A stretch of 38,538 nucleotides of DNA from an uncultured bacterium (GCA_948469375.1 CAOKLO010000030.1:1-38538); one strand, 5' to 3'; shown: positions 7,886 to 17,036, numbered from the stretch's first letter. Numbers and translations are program-made. Notes: a model not told the origin generated them from the sequence alone.

Positions 7886-7940
7886 TGGATAATGCCGCGC
7901 TCTGCTTATGGAATCTAAATTACCGCTCTGAACAGGACAG

Positions 7941-7982
7941 CCCCTCCATGACAATACTGAATCTCAGTATATCATGGAGGGG
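7941..7982. repeat. Long inverted repeat (hairpin), about 20 bp per arm
   Basis: Arms 7941-7960 and 7964-7982 pair as 11 bp plus 7 bp around a small bulge, with a 3-nt loop. The arms read CCCCTCCATGA...ATACTGA. There is no adjacent T-tract, so it is not a typical terminator, although it lies 100 bp past the end of the SLH-protein gene. It could be an operator, an mRNA-stabilising hairpin or the end of a small mobile element. Confidence 0.7.
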
Positions 7983-8081
7983 TTATCATAAAGAATCTAC
8001 ATTGCAGTCCGGAAGCAAGGCCAAAACGCAGCCTTCACATTTCTTACAGCCGACAGATTATCCTCAAGGGCCATACGAGGG

Positions 8082-9404
8082 TCATCCGCGCTCCGCATAC
8101 GCGCAAAACCGCATGAGGATGGTAGCCACCTGGGCCCGGGTCGCGAAGCCCCCGGGCTGGAGGGTGTAGCTGTTCACGCCGGTAATGAGCCCGGTGTGGA
8201 CCGCCCACGCCATGGCGTCTACGGCATAGGAGCTCACCTGTCCGGCGTCGGCATAGACAGCCAGGTTGGCCCGGCCGCTCACGTCCAGACCCTTTTGCCG
8301 GGCATAACGGTAAAGAATCGCCGCCATCTGCTCTCGGGTGATGGCCAGGTCCGGCCCGAATTGGGTGGGTTCTATGCCGTTGACCACTCCAGTGGCGGCG
8401 GCCCAGGCCACCGGGACCGCATAATAGGCCCCCGGCGCCACGTCCCCAAACCCAGAGCCGCCCGCTGCTGGAGCGCCCTCGTAGCGGTGAAGAATGGTGA
8501 CGATCATCCCCCGCGTGGTGGTGTCGCCGGGGCTGAACAGCGTTTGACCGGTGCCGTTCATCAGCCCCGCCTGATAGACATAGGACACGGCGTCCCGGAA
8601 CCAGTCGTTCTGGCCCACATCCGTAAAGGGCAGGGCCCCGGACTGGGCGGGGGAAAAGTCGGCCGTGATCGTGACGGCGGAGGCAGGCATGACAAAGGAC
8701 CACTTGCCGTTCCCCAGGCTGGTGACAGCCACCGTCCGGCCTGTGCTGTCGGTGACGGTCAGCGAACGGAGCTGATTGCCTGCGTTGGGCGTGGCGGTGA
8801 TGGTGACGGTCTCTCCCCTGGCCGCGTGGGTGGAGCTGAGCCGGAGGGTCCCTCCCGTGGCGGAGACTGCTCCCACCGAATAGCTGCCCCCGCCGGAACC
8901 GCCGCTCCCGCCGGAGCCCGGGTAGTAACTTCCGCCGGAGCTCCCGCTGGAACCGCCGCTGGAGCCGCTGGTGCCTACATTATCGTAAATGGTGGTTTTC
9001 GTGTCGTCATAGCTGGAGCTGGAGCCCATGCTTGTCAAACGCAGGTTGGAAACGCCTTGTACCGTAAAGCCATCGCCGGATAGGGCGCCCAAAGGCAGAG
9101 AGCCGCCTTGGCCCAGCGTGGTCTGGGACGTCACGTAAAGGGTCAGGCTGTTCCCGTCTGTGGTGCAGGCGGTATGGGTTTGGACGCCGGACAAAGCGGC
9201 GTCAAAGGTAAAATCGCTGGACTGTGCCTGTTTGCTCAGCTGCAGGGTGATTTGCACCCCATTCCAGGATTCGGACAGGTTTTGAATGATGACCGACTGT
9301 TCGTTCACCTGGACCCAGGGGACGGAGGCCGCCGCCGCTGGGCATACCAGCAGGGCGGCGGACAATACCGCGGCCAGGAGCAGGGAAATCGCTCGACGTT
9401 TCAT
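8082..9404 (-). CDS. Secreted SLH-domain surface protein
   Basis: A 440-aa exported protein. The signal peptide is about residues 1-26 (ending PAAAAS). An unknown N-terminal domain (about 27-145) resembles no family I can name. A Gly/Ser-rich linker (about 146-178) follows, then a bacterial surface repeat domain (GGTLRLSS...PASAVTITADFS, about 185-255). Three SLH domains form the C-terminus (first: FTDVGQNDWFRDAVSYVYQ; later ones with ITREQMAAILYRYA and TRAQVATILMRF). SLH domains bind pyruvylated secondary wall polymer. I chose Met 9404 because GAGGAGG lies 9 nt upstream and the signal peptide starts there. The gene follows the M60 protease after only 14 bp, so the two are co-transcribed; this may be a wall-bound partner of the protease. 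Confidence 0.9.
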   Translation of the reverse strand: MKRRAISLLLAAVLSAALLVCPAAAASVPWVQVNEQSVIIQNLSESWNGVQITLQLSKQAQSSDFTFDAALSGVQTHTACTTDGNSLTLYVTSQTTLGQGGSLPLGALSGDGFTVQGVSNLRLTSMGSSSSYDDTKTTIYDNVGTSGSSGGSSGSSGGSYYPGSGGSGGSGGGSYSVGAVSATGGTLRLSSTHAARGETVTITATPNAGNQLRSLTVTDSTGRTVAVTSLGNGKWSFVMPASAVTITADFSPAQSGALPFTDVGQNDWFRDAVSYVYQAGLMNGTGQTLFSPGDTTTRGMIVTILHRYEGAPAAGGSGFGDVAPGAYYAVPVAWAAATGVVNGIEPTQFGPDLAITREQMAAILYRYARQKGLDVSGRANLAVYADAGQVSSYAVDAMAWAVHTGLITGVNSYTLQPGGFATRAQVATILMRFCAYAERG

Positions 9405-9418
9405 AGCTGTGAACCTCC

Positions 9419-12400
9419 TCATTGGGCGGCCCCGTCCGCCGTCAGGCTGATCTGGGGCAGGCTGTCAAAGTCGGGGCTGTCATAGCCGGGGAAGCTGACC
9501 CACAGCGTCCGGCTGGTGTTGCGCTCATTGACTGCGCTGTCGGGGATGTCGGTACGCCGGAGCAGCGCCCGGATCTCCATGGGGCATAGGCGGGCGGCGG
9601 CGCCCTGAGATATGGATTGTCCGGACTGGCTGGCAGCCGCCTGAATCAGTTCCTTTTCCGCCTCTAGGTCGGGCACAAAGATCCAGAAGCCGTTGCTGAT
9701 GTCGCTCACCTCGCCGTCCTCGGGGATCTCGGCGAAAAGCAGGGAATAGCCGTTCATAGGCCGCTCATTAGAGGCTGTGCCATCCTCTTTATCCTCCCCG
9801 GCCTCCGGGGTTGCGTCGTAGCGGCCCTGGATCTCCACGTAATTGTACAATGGGTCGCCGCGGTAGATGCCCACAATGACCAGCGTACCCGCCTTGATCG
9901 TCTGGGGCTGGTTGTCGGCGTCCGTATAGGTGTAGTCCTGGGCCAGCGTACCCGCAATCGCCCCCTCATAAAAGTCCACCCGGTCCCCGGGGTAATCCAG
10001 GAGGATGATTTCCGCGCCCGCCGCATCCTGGGGAAGCGTGACCCGCACCGCGGTCACATCGTATGTCCAAATACGGGCGTCGGCGGCAGGGTCTGCCCCC
10101 GGCTTGGTGAAGTAGGCCACTGTCCCTTCCTCGGCCAGCTCACCCGTTTTCACCACGGTCCAGCCGGAGCCGCCGTTTTTGACCTCTACGGTGTACTCGC
10201 CGGACAACTCCGCCCCGGTGATCTTCACGCCGGTGATGGATACGGGAGCGTTCTTCATGGTGAATTCCACACAGCCATCGCCTGTGCTCACGGTGTACAG
10301 CGTGTCGGCAATGGCCTTGTCGTAGGCAACGCGCACCTCGTCCGCCTTGGCCTCCTCCCCCATGTAACCCAGCTGGTCCACGGGGATCACGCTGTAGGTA
10401 TAGGTCAGATTGTTGGCGGGGCCTAGGTCGTCGGTGTAGACAGTGGCCCCATCGGCAGCCTTGAGGACGAAGGCGGTGGGCTTGCCGTCCCGGAGGATCT
10501 CATAGCCCAGAACGTCCGGGCTGTCACAGGTAATGGTCAAAACGGCCTGATTCTCTTTCATCTCAGCGGTCACTGTGGCGGACATCTCCGCTGCTTTAGC
10601 CCCGCTCAGCCGGGCGGCGTAGGAGTTGTCGTTGAGATACCAGATGGCCCGCTCCTCTTTGGGCAGCTCCTCAATGACCGCCACCGCATCCTCGCCCAGG
10701 GTCATGCCCCAGCGGGTGAAGAACGGGATCAGATTCCTGTCGGCGGTCTTAGAGGCGATAACGGCCACCTTCTCGTCATAGGTATAGCCGGAGGCATATT
10801 TTCCGGACTTCCAGGCGGTAAAGAACCGGTTATAGAAATCCAGGGGACAATCGGCGTCGTCATAAGCCAGATGGAGCTGCCAGTACATGCCCAGCTGGAC
10901 GAACACGCTTCCGGCGGAGCCGGGCCGCCCGGCGGAGGTCTTGTCGTAGACGCCCTTCCAAATGTTGCTGTTGGTCAAGCGGGTGGGCAGGGCCATGGCG
11001 CCGCCGTCATAGGCCTGGACGGCCAGCGCGTAGATGTTGTTGGTGATTTCCGCCTTGCCCAGCTTGTCCATGTTATGCCCGATCTCGTGGGCGATGCCCC
11101 AGCCAAACAGGCTGTTGGCATTCCCCGTTCCGGTTTCGGACACAGACCGGCCGCAGACCAGCCCGGTGGTAGAGCCCCAGCCCACGCCCACATGGTTTCC
11201 GGCGGCGTACATAAAGGCCCCGGCGAACATTCGCATATACCGGATATTCTGGCGGGTGGTCATGGGATACTGGTAGCTGCCCGGAGCCGTGTCGGAGGGG
11301 ATGATGCCCTGAACCTTGTTGGCCACGAAAAGCACGTCCTCCCAGGCCAGCACGTTGTCGTACAGGGCCTGCACCTTATCCTCCTTGCCGTTCAGCCCGG
11401 CCAGCGCCTGGGAGGCGGGGATGGACAGCAGCACGCTGGGGGTGGAGATCTCGGTGGCGTTGCGCACATCCACATCCAGACCGGCGGAGCCAAGAGCCGC
11501 CGCATAGTTTTGCAGCTCGGTCAGATAGGCTTGAATGGCGCTCCTGCGCTCCGCGTCGCTCATGCCGTACCACCCGGACAGCTCCAACACAGGCATGGCA
11601 AAAGCGTTTTCGTTGGTGCGGACGTGGATCTTAATGGCCTCGGGATCGCTTCCCGCGTAGGTCAGGTACAGCGGGCCGCCCCGCGGGTCCTTCAGAGAAC
11701 CGATCTGAGGCACGGTGATATAGTTGCGGCCGTTCACCAGCCGGATGGCCGCGCCCCGCCAAATGCCGGACTCGCCGAAATACTGCGTGGGGACCACATA
11801 CACCGGCTCATCGGTGGGGAGCTGGGCATAGACGGCAATTGTGGCTCCCGCCCTGACGGTGACGCCCAAAGGCTGCAGGTCGCTGGCGCTTTGGCCATAC
11901 TGCGCGTCCAAGCTGCCGCTGCGGCTCTGGAAGTCATCCTTCACCACGCCCAGAGTGTTCTGCTCCTGGTTCAAAAGCTTCTGTGCCAGGGCCAGCTCGT
12001 CCCGCAGGAAGCTGAGATAGAAATCGGGCCTCGCCTCCAGCCGCTCGGACAGGCTGTCGATCCGCTCCTGGGTCACGCCGCTCTTGAGGGCGGAGAAGCT
12101 GCCGTCGGTAAAGAGGTCCGCAATGTCTCCCGTCAGGCCGTCGCTGGTGTAGAAGGCCATCTCGGAGATGCTCACCCGGCAGCCGTTGCCCTCCCGCTCG
12201 TTGAGGGAAATGGACAGCGACTTGACCCCCTTCACCAAAGTGAAGGGAAGCACCAGATAGTTTTTCTGCGCGTCCATGGCGGGGGCATGGTACAGGGTCT
12301 CCCGGAGCAGCACATTGTCCTGGCTGTCCTTGGCGGTCACAGTGTATGAGCTCAGGGCATACTTGTAATTTCCAGCCAGATAGGGGACCAGGACCACATA

Positions 12401-14248
12401 GTCCATATCCTGGGGCTCTTTAAAGGTGTAGGTAAAGTGGCTGTCCAGCGGCCAGTCCTTAGCCACCCAATAGGTGGCGGCACTGCCGTCCACCACCTGC
12501 ATGGGCGCAAAGCTGGGGCAAAGCTCCCGATTCACATTGCTGGAGTTGGCCATGACCACCGACTCGATCAGGCTGCTGTCGATGCGATCCTCAGCGGGCA
12601 GGTCGGGCATATCCAGCTCCTCCCGGTGGGGCGTGCCGGAGGCGGTGGCGGAATAGGGGCCCGTCCCCTTATTGTTGCCCGCCTTCACGGCCACCTCATA
12701 GGCGACGTCGTTGGTCAGCCCGGTGATGATGGTGGAGGTGACGGACAGGTCGCCCCCGTACTGGGTGAAGCTGCTCCGACCGCTCTCCCGGTAGAACACC
12801 TGATAATATGTGGCGTCCTTTGTCTTGCCCCAGCTGAGCCGCAGGGAACCGTCGGCGGGGGTGACGGAGATATTAGAGGGTGCGCCCGGCGGGCTGCTGG
12901 GCTGGGGCGTGGCGGACACCACCGGGGACGCGCCGCTGCTCCAATCACCGTTGACGGCAGTGACCTGGAACCTGTATTCCTTCAGGTTTTCCAGGCCGGT
13001 GACCGTGGCCTGGGTCGAGCCGGCGGGCATCTGCTGGTCCAGCTGATCGCCGGCGCCATAGCGGATGACGTATCCGGTGATATTGTGCACGGTGGTCCAC
13101 GCCAGCGTCACCTGCCCGTTCCCAGGAACGGCGGACAGGATGCGCAGCTGCTCACTTTTCGGATTGTCCGGCACGATGTCCTTCAAAAACTCGATTTTGC
13201 GCACCACGGCAAAGCCGGTGTTGTCTTGGGTGGCGGTGACGGTGATGGTGACCTTTTTCACCGGCACGCGCCTGCCCAGGTCGATGGTAATCACCCGCTC
13301 CCCTACGGTCCTGCCGATGGCGTGGGCCTGGGCGGAGGGAGCGGCGTCAAAGGGCACGGAGAACGGGGCGCCGTCGGCAGGCTCCACCTGGACCTGCCCC
13401 TTCTGGATTGCGCCCGCGGCGTCAGGACAGGTGATGCTGATCTCACTGATCTCCACAGCGGATCCCAACACCACAGGTATGGTCAGCGCCGCCGCGCCGT
13501 CCTTCTGGGTTAGCTTTACCTCTCCCCCGTCCCGGAACAGGTCGGCCTCAGTGCCGCCCTCCAGCGTGAGGTTCTTTGCTTCCAGGCTCGCGGAGACAAT
13601 GGCGGCGGTGTCCAGCACCGTGGGCTCGCTGGAGACCCCCACGTTATGATTGACGTAGGTCAGGTCGGTGACGTCCACCTTGCCGTCCCCGTCGAGGTCG
13701 AACGCAGTGTCGTTCCCGTCCAGCTTGGCGTCCATGGCGGTCAGGTCGGCCTGATTCACCTGACCGTCTCCGTTCATGTCGCCCAGGGAAAAGGTGCCGT
13801 CCCCAGTGCCCACAATGAGGTGCTTGGAGTAGCCCTCCAGCGTTGTGGAGACATGGAAGTCCTTATAGCCGTTTCCGGTGAGCGTGATATCATAGGTATT
13901 CCCGGCGGGCAGTCCGCTGAGCTCAACCTTATAATAGCCCACATATGTCTCGTTGGTCAGCGGGACGCCGTCCTTGTTGTCCACTTCGACGGGGATGTCC
14001 GCCGTCCCATTCGGAAGGGGAACGGAGATGTCTTTTCCTCCGCCGCTTACCCGGAACACGATATTCCGTCCGGCGGCGTTTTCCTTCGTCTGAGGCAGGT
14101 CAAAGCGGAGGGTAAGCCCAATGGAGCCGGTGAGGGCTCCGCCTGTCTGAGCCGTGTCCGCTTTGGCGGCGGGCAGGCCCGTCAGGCAGAGGGAGCACAC
14201 GAGCAATAGGCTGAGCGCTCCGGATATCAATTGTTTTGCTGCTTTCAT
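9419..14248 (-). CDS. Giant secreted M60-like (enhancin/mucinase) metalloprotease with dockerin-like and FN3 modules
   Basis: A 1609-aa exported protein with a signal peptide at 1-30. An N-terminal beta-rich domain leads to a dockerin type I-like pair of calcium loops at about 155-205 (DMNGDGQVNQADLTAMD and DLDGDGKVDVTDLTYVN). A carbohydrate-binding-like region follows, then two fibronectin III domains (about 365-545) and a discoidin-like domain (about 560-710). The M60/PF13402-type peptidase domain has its zinc motif HEIGHNMD at residue 1054, with the downstream Glu of AEITNN. C-terminal FN3-like and unknown domains complete it. M60 enzymes cleave mucin-type O-glycoproteins. The start at 14248 has AAGGAG upstream and precedes the signal peptide. 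It is the first gene of an operon with the SLH protein. No cohesin is visible in the window, so what the dockerin docks to is unknown. There is no SLH or sortase signal of its own. Confidence 0.88.
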   Translation of the reverse strand: MKAAKQLISGALSLLLVCSLCLTGLPAAKADTAQTGGALTGSIGLTLRFDLPQTKENAAGRNIVFRVSGGGKDISVPLPNGTADIPVEVDNKDGVPLTNETYVGYYKVELSGLPAGNTYDITLTGNGYKDFHVSTTLEGYSKHLIVGTGDGTFSLGDMNGDGQVNQADLTAMDAKLDGNDTAFDLDGDGKVDVTDLTYVNHNVGVSSEPTVLDTAAIVSASLEAKNLTLEGGTEADLFRDGGEVKLTQKDGAAALTIPVVLGSAVEISEISITCPDAAGAIQKGQVQVEPADGAPFSVPFDAAPSAQAHAIGRTVGERVITIDLGRRVPVKKVTITVTATQDNTGFAVVRKIEFLKDIVPDNPKSEQLRILSAVPGNGQVTLAWTTVHNITGYVIRYGAGDQLDQQMPAGSTQATVTGLENLKEYRFQVTAVNGDWSSGASPVVSATPQPSSPPGAPSNISVTPADGSLRLSWGKTKDATYYQVFYRESGRSSFTQYGGDLSVTSTIITGLTNDVAYEVAVKAGNNKGTGPYSATASGTPHREELDMPDLPAEDRIDSSLIESVVMANSSNVNRELCPSFAPMQVVDGSAATYWVAKDWPLDSHFTYTFKEPQDMDYVVLVPYLAGNYKYALSSYTVTAKDSQDNVLLRETLYHAPAMDAQKNYLVLPFTLVKGVKSLSISLNEREGNGCRVSISEMAFYTSDGLTGDIADLFTDGSFSALKSGVTQERIDSLSERLEARPDFYLSFLRDELALAQKLLNQEQNTLGVVKDDFQSRSGSLDAQYGQSASDLQPLGVTVRAGATIAVYAQLPTDEPVYVVPTQYFGESGIWRGAAIRLVNGRNYITVPQIGSLKDPRGGPLYLTYAGSDPEAIKIHVRTNENAFAMPVLELSGWYGMSDAERRSAIQAYLTELQNYAAALGSAGLDVDVRNATEISTPSVLLSIPASQALAGLNGKEDKVQALYDNVLAWEDVLFVANKVQGIIPSDTAPGSYQYPMTTRQNIRYMRMFAGAFMYAAGNHVGVGWGSTTGLVCGRSVSETGTGNANSLFGWGIAHEIGHNMDKLGKAEITNNIYALAVQAYDGGAMALPTRLTNSNIWKGVYDKTSAGRPGSAGSVFVQLGMYWQLHLAYDDADCPLDFYNRFFTAWKSGKYASGYTYDEKVAVIASKTADRNLIPFFTRWGMTLGEDAVAVIEELPKEERAIWYLNDNSYAARLSGAKAAEMSATVTAEMKENQAVLTITCDSPDVLGYEILRDGKPTAFVLKAADGATVYTDDLGPANNLTYTYSVIPVDQLGYMGEEAKADEVRVAYDKAIADTLYTVSTGDGCVEFTMKNAPVSITGVKITGAELSGEYTVEVKNGGSGWTVVKTGELAEEGTVAYFTKPGADPAADARIWTYDVTAVRVTLPQDAAGAEIILLDYPGDRVDFYEGAIAGTLAQDYTYTDADNQPQTIKAGTLVIVGIYRGDPLYNYVEIQGRYDATPEAGEDKEDGTASNERPMNGYSLLFAEIPEDGEVSDISNGFWIFVPDLEAEKELIQAAASQSGQSISQGAAARLCPMEIRALLRRTDIPDSAVNERNTSRTLWVSFPGYDSPDFDSLPQISLTADGAAQ

Positions 14249-14309
14249 ATTCGCCACTCCTTGTCGATCGATTCCACTTTTATGTAAATCAAAAATTATG
14301 TGGGATTTC

Positions 14310-14338
14310 ATTGTAATATGTTGGAGCGGCCCTGTCAA
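14310..14338 (-). promoter_or_regulatory. Strong sigma-A promoter of the M60-SLH operon
   Basis: On the minus strand TTGACA (14338-14333) and TACAAT (14315-14310) are spaced exactly 17 bp apart, 62 bp before the M60 start codon. Confidence 0.8.
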
Positions 14339-14492
14339 TCAAAATCGTGACCATTGCGGTGGGCGCACCCGTTGTAAAGCAAATGCAGCCCCGCCCCATC
14401 AAATCTCCCTCTCCCATAACAATGATTACGGATTACCCTGGGCATATGACAGTGAGCCCTTTGCCAATCAGGTCAGATTCTTACTTTTGCCC

Positions 14493-14663
14493 TCATTGCC
14501 ATCCTTCATGAAGTAAAATAAGGCTTTCATCGATCTTCTCCTGAGAAAGCCGCCCTCTCAGCTCTTCCACCGCGGCGACATCCTGGTCGGTAAATGTCCG
14601 GCCGCCCGGAATCGGTCCGCCGTTGTACAGCCAATAGGCAATGTGATTATCGTGATAAGTCAT
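14493..14663 (-). pseudogene. Orphan 56-codon fragment, unknown
   Basis: A minus-strand open frame from an ATG at 14663 to a stop at 14493 reads MTYHDNHIAYWLYNGG, later TFTDQDVAAVEELRGRL and an acidic-hydrophobic end. It has coding-like composition but no ribosome binding site, and it overlaps the end of the transposase remnant by 17 bp. Probably the tail of a gene cut by the IS-type insertion. Family not recognised. The stretch 14339-14492 holds only the M60 promoter region. Confidence 0.3.
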
Positions 14664-15174
14664 CATAACCCAAGATGTTGGAAGCAGCCACGGCACAGAC
14701 AAGCCTGGGGAAAAGCAGGTTGGGCCAAAAGCGACGGTTGAAGCGGAAGCAGAACTCATCAAAGTAGCCTTGCAGATGCTTTTTGCCCAGGCCATGGTAG
14801 GTTCCTTGGAGAAAAGCCCTTAAATTGGAGATCCGGGTGTGTACCCAGCGCAAAGCGCCGCTACCCTTGGCAAAGACCTGGTAATGGTGGGCATACCCCT
14901 CACGCAGCGCGGCGCGAAAAGACCCGAGGGCATCGCTGCGGATTTCGCTGCCAGGAGGAACGGTACGCCGGGCAACGGCACTCACTGCCGGGGCATCCAG
15001 ATTGGAAACCTGGATTTTGAAGAAACGGGGATGCCCATGCTCTGAGAGGGACACTGTGGCCAGTGCGCTGATTTTCTCTGTTCCACGGCCCTGTTTCCCG
15101 TTTGATTTGGGTGCGCCAAAATAGGCATCGTCTAACTCCACGCAGAAGTCTTTGCGCAGCAGCTCGATAATACA
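14647..15174 (-). pseudogene. Truncated IS1595-type (ISXO2-like) transposase
   Basis: The minus-strand frame reads CVELDDAYFGAPKSNGKQGR, then IRSDALGSFRAALREGY, HTRISNLRAFLQGTYHGL and YFDEFCFRFNRRF. This is the DDE catalytic core order of ISXO2-like transposases: the ELDDAYFG start of the domain, the SDAL-type second acid, the HTRISNLRAFLQGTYHG block and the YLDEFCFRFNRR end. The N-terminal zinc-ribbon third is missing and the frame closes with a stop at 15175-15177, where sequence from a different gene (an SLH protein remnant) begins. No inverted terminal repeats could be identified. The element is dead. Confidence 0.85.
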
Positions 15175-15398
15175 TCAACCCGGTGATTTTTGTATGAATC
15201 ACCGCAAACAGGCCCCCGGCTGGAGCTTCACCGCGTCCAGCCGGGGAGCCCTGGGACCGCCTCAGGAAGGTCAGGATATGGGCGGCGGAGCAGGTTTCGT
15301 TCGGGGAGAAGGAGGTCCTGCTGGTGCCGTTGGTGATTTCGTTCTCAACGGCCCACTTTACCGGCTTTTCTCTGAGGCCGCTTTCGCCGATCTTTCAC
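15175..15398 (-). pseudogene. Remnant of an SLH-domain surface protein
   Basis: On the minus strand the frame reads GLREKPVKWAVENEITNGTS, then RTSFSPNETCSAAHILTFLR, then RSQGSPAG. This is the second half of a classic SLH module (W A.....I.NGTS...FSP...C.RA....L.R..G.P). A stop interrupts the frame just upstream (about 15398) and no start codon is present. The right end meets the transposase fragment in another frame at about 15175. A larger SLH protein was evidently cut and lost here. The interval 15399-15472 shows nothing else. Confidence 0.75.
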
Positions 15399-15472
15399 AG
15401 GCTGCCGTCCGTCTTCAGGGCACAGCCCCTTTATTGCAGCAGGTTTCCCTCTCTCCATCCCGTGAAATTGGA

Positions 15473-15508
15473 CAAAAAGACAGACCGGACCTCTCGGTCC
15501 GGTCTGTC
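15473..15508 (-). terminator. Terminator of the hom-lysC operon
   Basis: A perfect 13-bp stem (15496-15508 with 15479-15491) with a 4-nt loop is followed on the minus strand by TTTTTG, 9 bp past the lysC stop codon. Confidence 0.92.
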
Positions 15509-15516
15509 ACGGCTTT

Positions 15517-16743
15517 TTACTGTGCGCCGTTGAACTCGTCGTAAAAGCGGTTGTGAATCACCTGCACCGCCCGGTCCGCGTCGCTGATGTGCACCAGCAC
15601 CGACACCTTGATCTCGCTGGTGGAGATCATATTGATGTTGATACCCGCGCTGAACAGGGCCTCGAACATGGCGGCAGCCACGCCGGGGTTGTTGACCATG
15701 CCCGCGCCCACAATGGACACCTTGGCGATGTTGTCCGACACGTCGATATGGTCAAAGCGGATGCGCTCCCGGTTTTCCTCCAGCAGCTTCTGAGCCAGCT
15801 CCATATCGGCCTTGGCCACGGTGAAGCTGATATCCTTGGTCTCGCTGCGGCCGATGGACTGAAGGATGATGTCCACGTTCACGTTGTTCTTGGCCAGCAG
15901 AGAGAAAATCTTATAGGCGATGCCCGGGGTGTCCTCTAGGCCCACCAGGGCCAAACGGGCGATATTCTTATCCTTGGCTACGCCGCTGATGTGGGATTTT
16001 TCCATAATCTTGACGACCTCCTTAACTTTCGTACCCGGCTTGCCGGAAAAGCTGGACAGCACCTCCAGGTTCACGCTGTACCGCTTGGCCATCTCCACCG
16101 AGCGGTTGTGAAGCACCTGGGCCCCCAGCGTGGCCAGCTCCAGCATTTCGTCGTAGGTGATCTCGTCCAGCTTGTGGGCGGTGGGCACCAGACGGGGATC
16201 GGCAGTGTACACGCCGTCCACATCGGTAAAGATCTGGCACAGGTCGGCGCCCAGCGACGCGGCGATGGCCACCGCCGACGTGTCCGAGCCCCCCCGGCCC
16301 AGGGTGGTGATATCGTCATACTTGTTCAGCCCCTGGAAGCCGGTGACGATGACGATGCGCCGCTTATCCAGCTCCGCCCGGATGCGCTCCCCCTGCACCC
16401 GCTTGATACGGGCGTTGCCATAGCCGGAATTGGTGCGGAAGCCCGCCTGCCAGCCGGTGAGGGACACCACCGGGAAGCCCATGCGCTCAATGGCCATGGC
16501 GCACAGGGAGCAGGAGATCTGCTCGCCGGTGGACAGCAGCATATCCAGCTCCCGCTTGGAGGCGCTGGGGTTGATCTCCCCCGCCTTTTCGATGAGGTCG
16601 TCGGTAGTGTCTCCCTGGGCGGACAGCACCGCCACCACACTGTTTCCCTTTTGATAAGTATCGGTGATGATGCGGGCCACATTGCGGATCTTATCCGCGT
16701 CCGCCACGGAGGACCCGCCGAATTTCTGTACGATCAATGCCAT
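15517..16743 (-). CDS. lysC: Aspartate kinase
   Basis: A 408-aa cytoplasmic enzyme that phosphorylates aspartate, the first step toward lysine, threonine and methionine. The amino-acid kinase domain (about 1-230) starts MALIVQKFGGSSVAD, with the catalytic KFGGSS motif. Later motifs include TGFQG, LGRGGSDTSAVAIAASLGAD and FTDVDGVYTADPR. Two ACT domains close the protein (about 265-405: VGLEDTPGIAYKIFSLLAKN and VGAGMVNNPGVAAAMFEAL), so feedback inhibition by an end-product amino acid is expected. It is downstream of hom on the same strand, 293 bp away across a repeat-bearing spacer, with a strong terminator after it. No lysine riboswitch is visible in that spacer. Confidence 0.97.
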   Translation of the reverse strand: MALIVQKFGGSSVADADKIRNVARIITDTYQKGNSVVAVLSAQGDTTDDLIEKAGEINPSASKRELDMLLSTGEQISCSLCAMAIERMGFPVVSLTGWQAGFRTNSGYGNARIKRVQGERIRAELDKRRIVIVTGFQGLNKYDDITTLGRGGSDTSAVAIAASLGADLCQIFTDVDGVYTADPRLVPTAHKLDEITYDEMLELATLGAQVLHNRSVEMAKRYSVNLEVLSSFSGKPGTKVKEVVKIMEKSHISGVAKDKNIARLALVGLEDTPGIAYKIFSLLAKNNVNVDIILQSIGRSETKDISFTVAKADMELAQKLLEENRERIRFDHIDVSDNIAKVSIVGAGMVNNPGVAAAMFEALFSAGININMISTSEIKVSVLVHISDADRAVQVIHNRFYDEFNGAQ

Positions 16744-16833
16744 AGTTTGTTCATCCTCTCACGGAATTTCCATGCCGTTTGGGCCGCGCCGGGCGCGGGG
16801 CCCGACGCTCCATTTTATGCGGTCCGCCTCTGA

Positions 16834-16882
16834 GCGCTTCTTCGTTGTCACGCTACGAAGCGGTCAGGGCGCTCGGTCGCTT
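16834..16882. repeat. 49-bp direct repeat, copy 1 (hom-lysC spacer)
   Basis: 48 of 49 bases are identical to 16974-17022, offset by 140 bp; the sole difference is at 16855. It begins GCGCTTCTTCGTTGTCACGC. The spacer between hom and lysC holds this repeat pair and no gene. Confidence 0.9.
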
Positions 16883-16973
16883 TCACTGCGACTCAGGCAA
16901 AACCCGGCCCCGCTTCGCGGGTCTCCGCTTTTGCCCTCGCTCCGTTCCAAGCTCCCTCACTGACCGCTTCTCC

Positions 16974-17022
16974 GCGCTTCTTCGTTGTCACGCTGCGAAG
17001 CGGTCAGGGCGCTCGGTCGCTT
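16974..17022. repeat. 49-bp direct repeat, copy 2, with flanking inverted repeat
   Basis: Second copy of the 16834-16882 repeat. In this copy a perfect 10-bp inverted repeat (TGACCGCTTC at 16961-16970, GAAGCGGTCA at 16997-17006) can fold around its left half. It ends 15 bp after the hom stop codon in the direction away from hom. Confidence 0.9.
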
Positions 17023-17036
17023 CTCCGCGCTTCTGG

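Noticed and set aside
15152-15544. Plus-strand 130-codon frame across the SLH remnant and the lysC terminator.
   Set aside because: It is opposite a recognisable SLH module on the minus strand and runs through a strong terminator.
16744-17036. Lysine riboswitch or CRISPR-like array in the hom-lysC spacer.
   Set aside because: Only two repeat copies, 140 bp apart, with unrelated spacing sequence and no cas genes; no conserved lysine aptamer core or terminator is seen.
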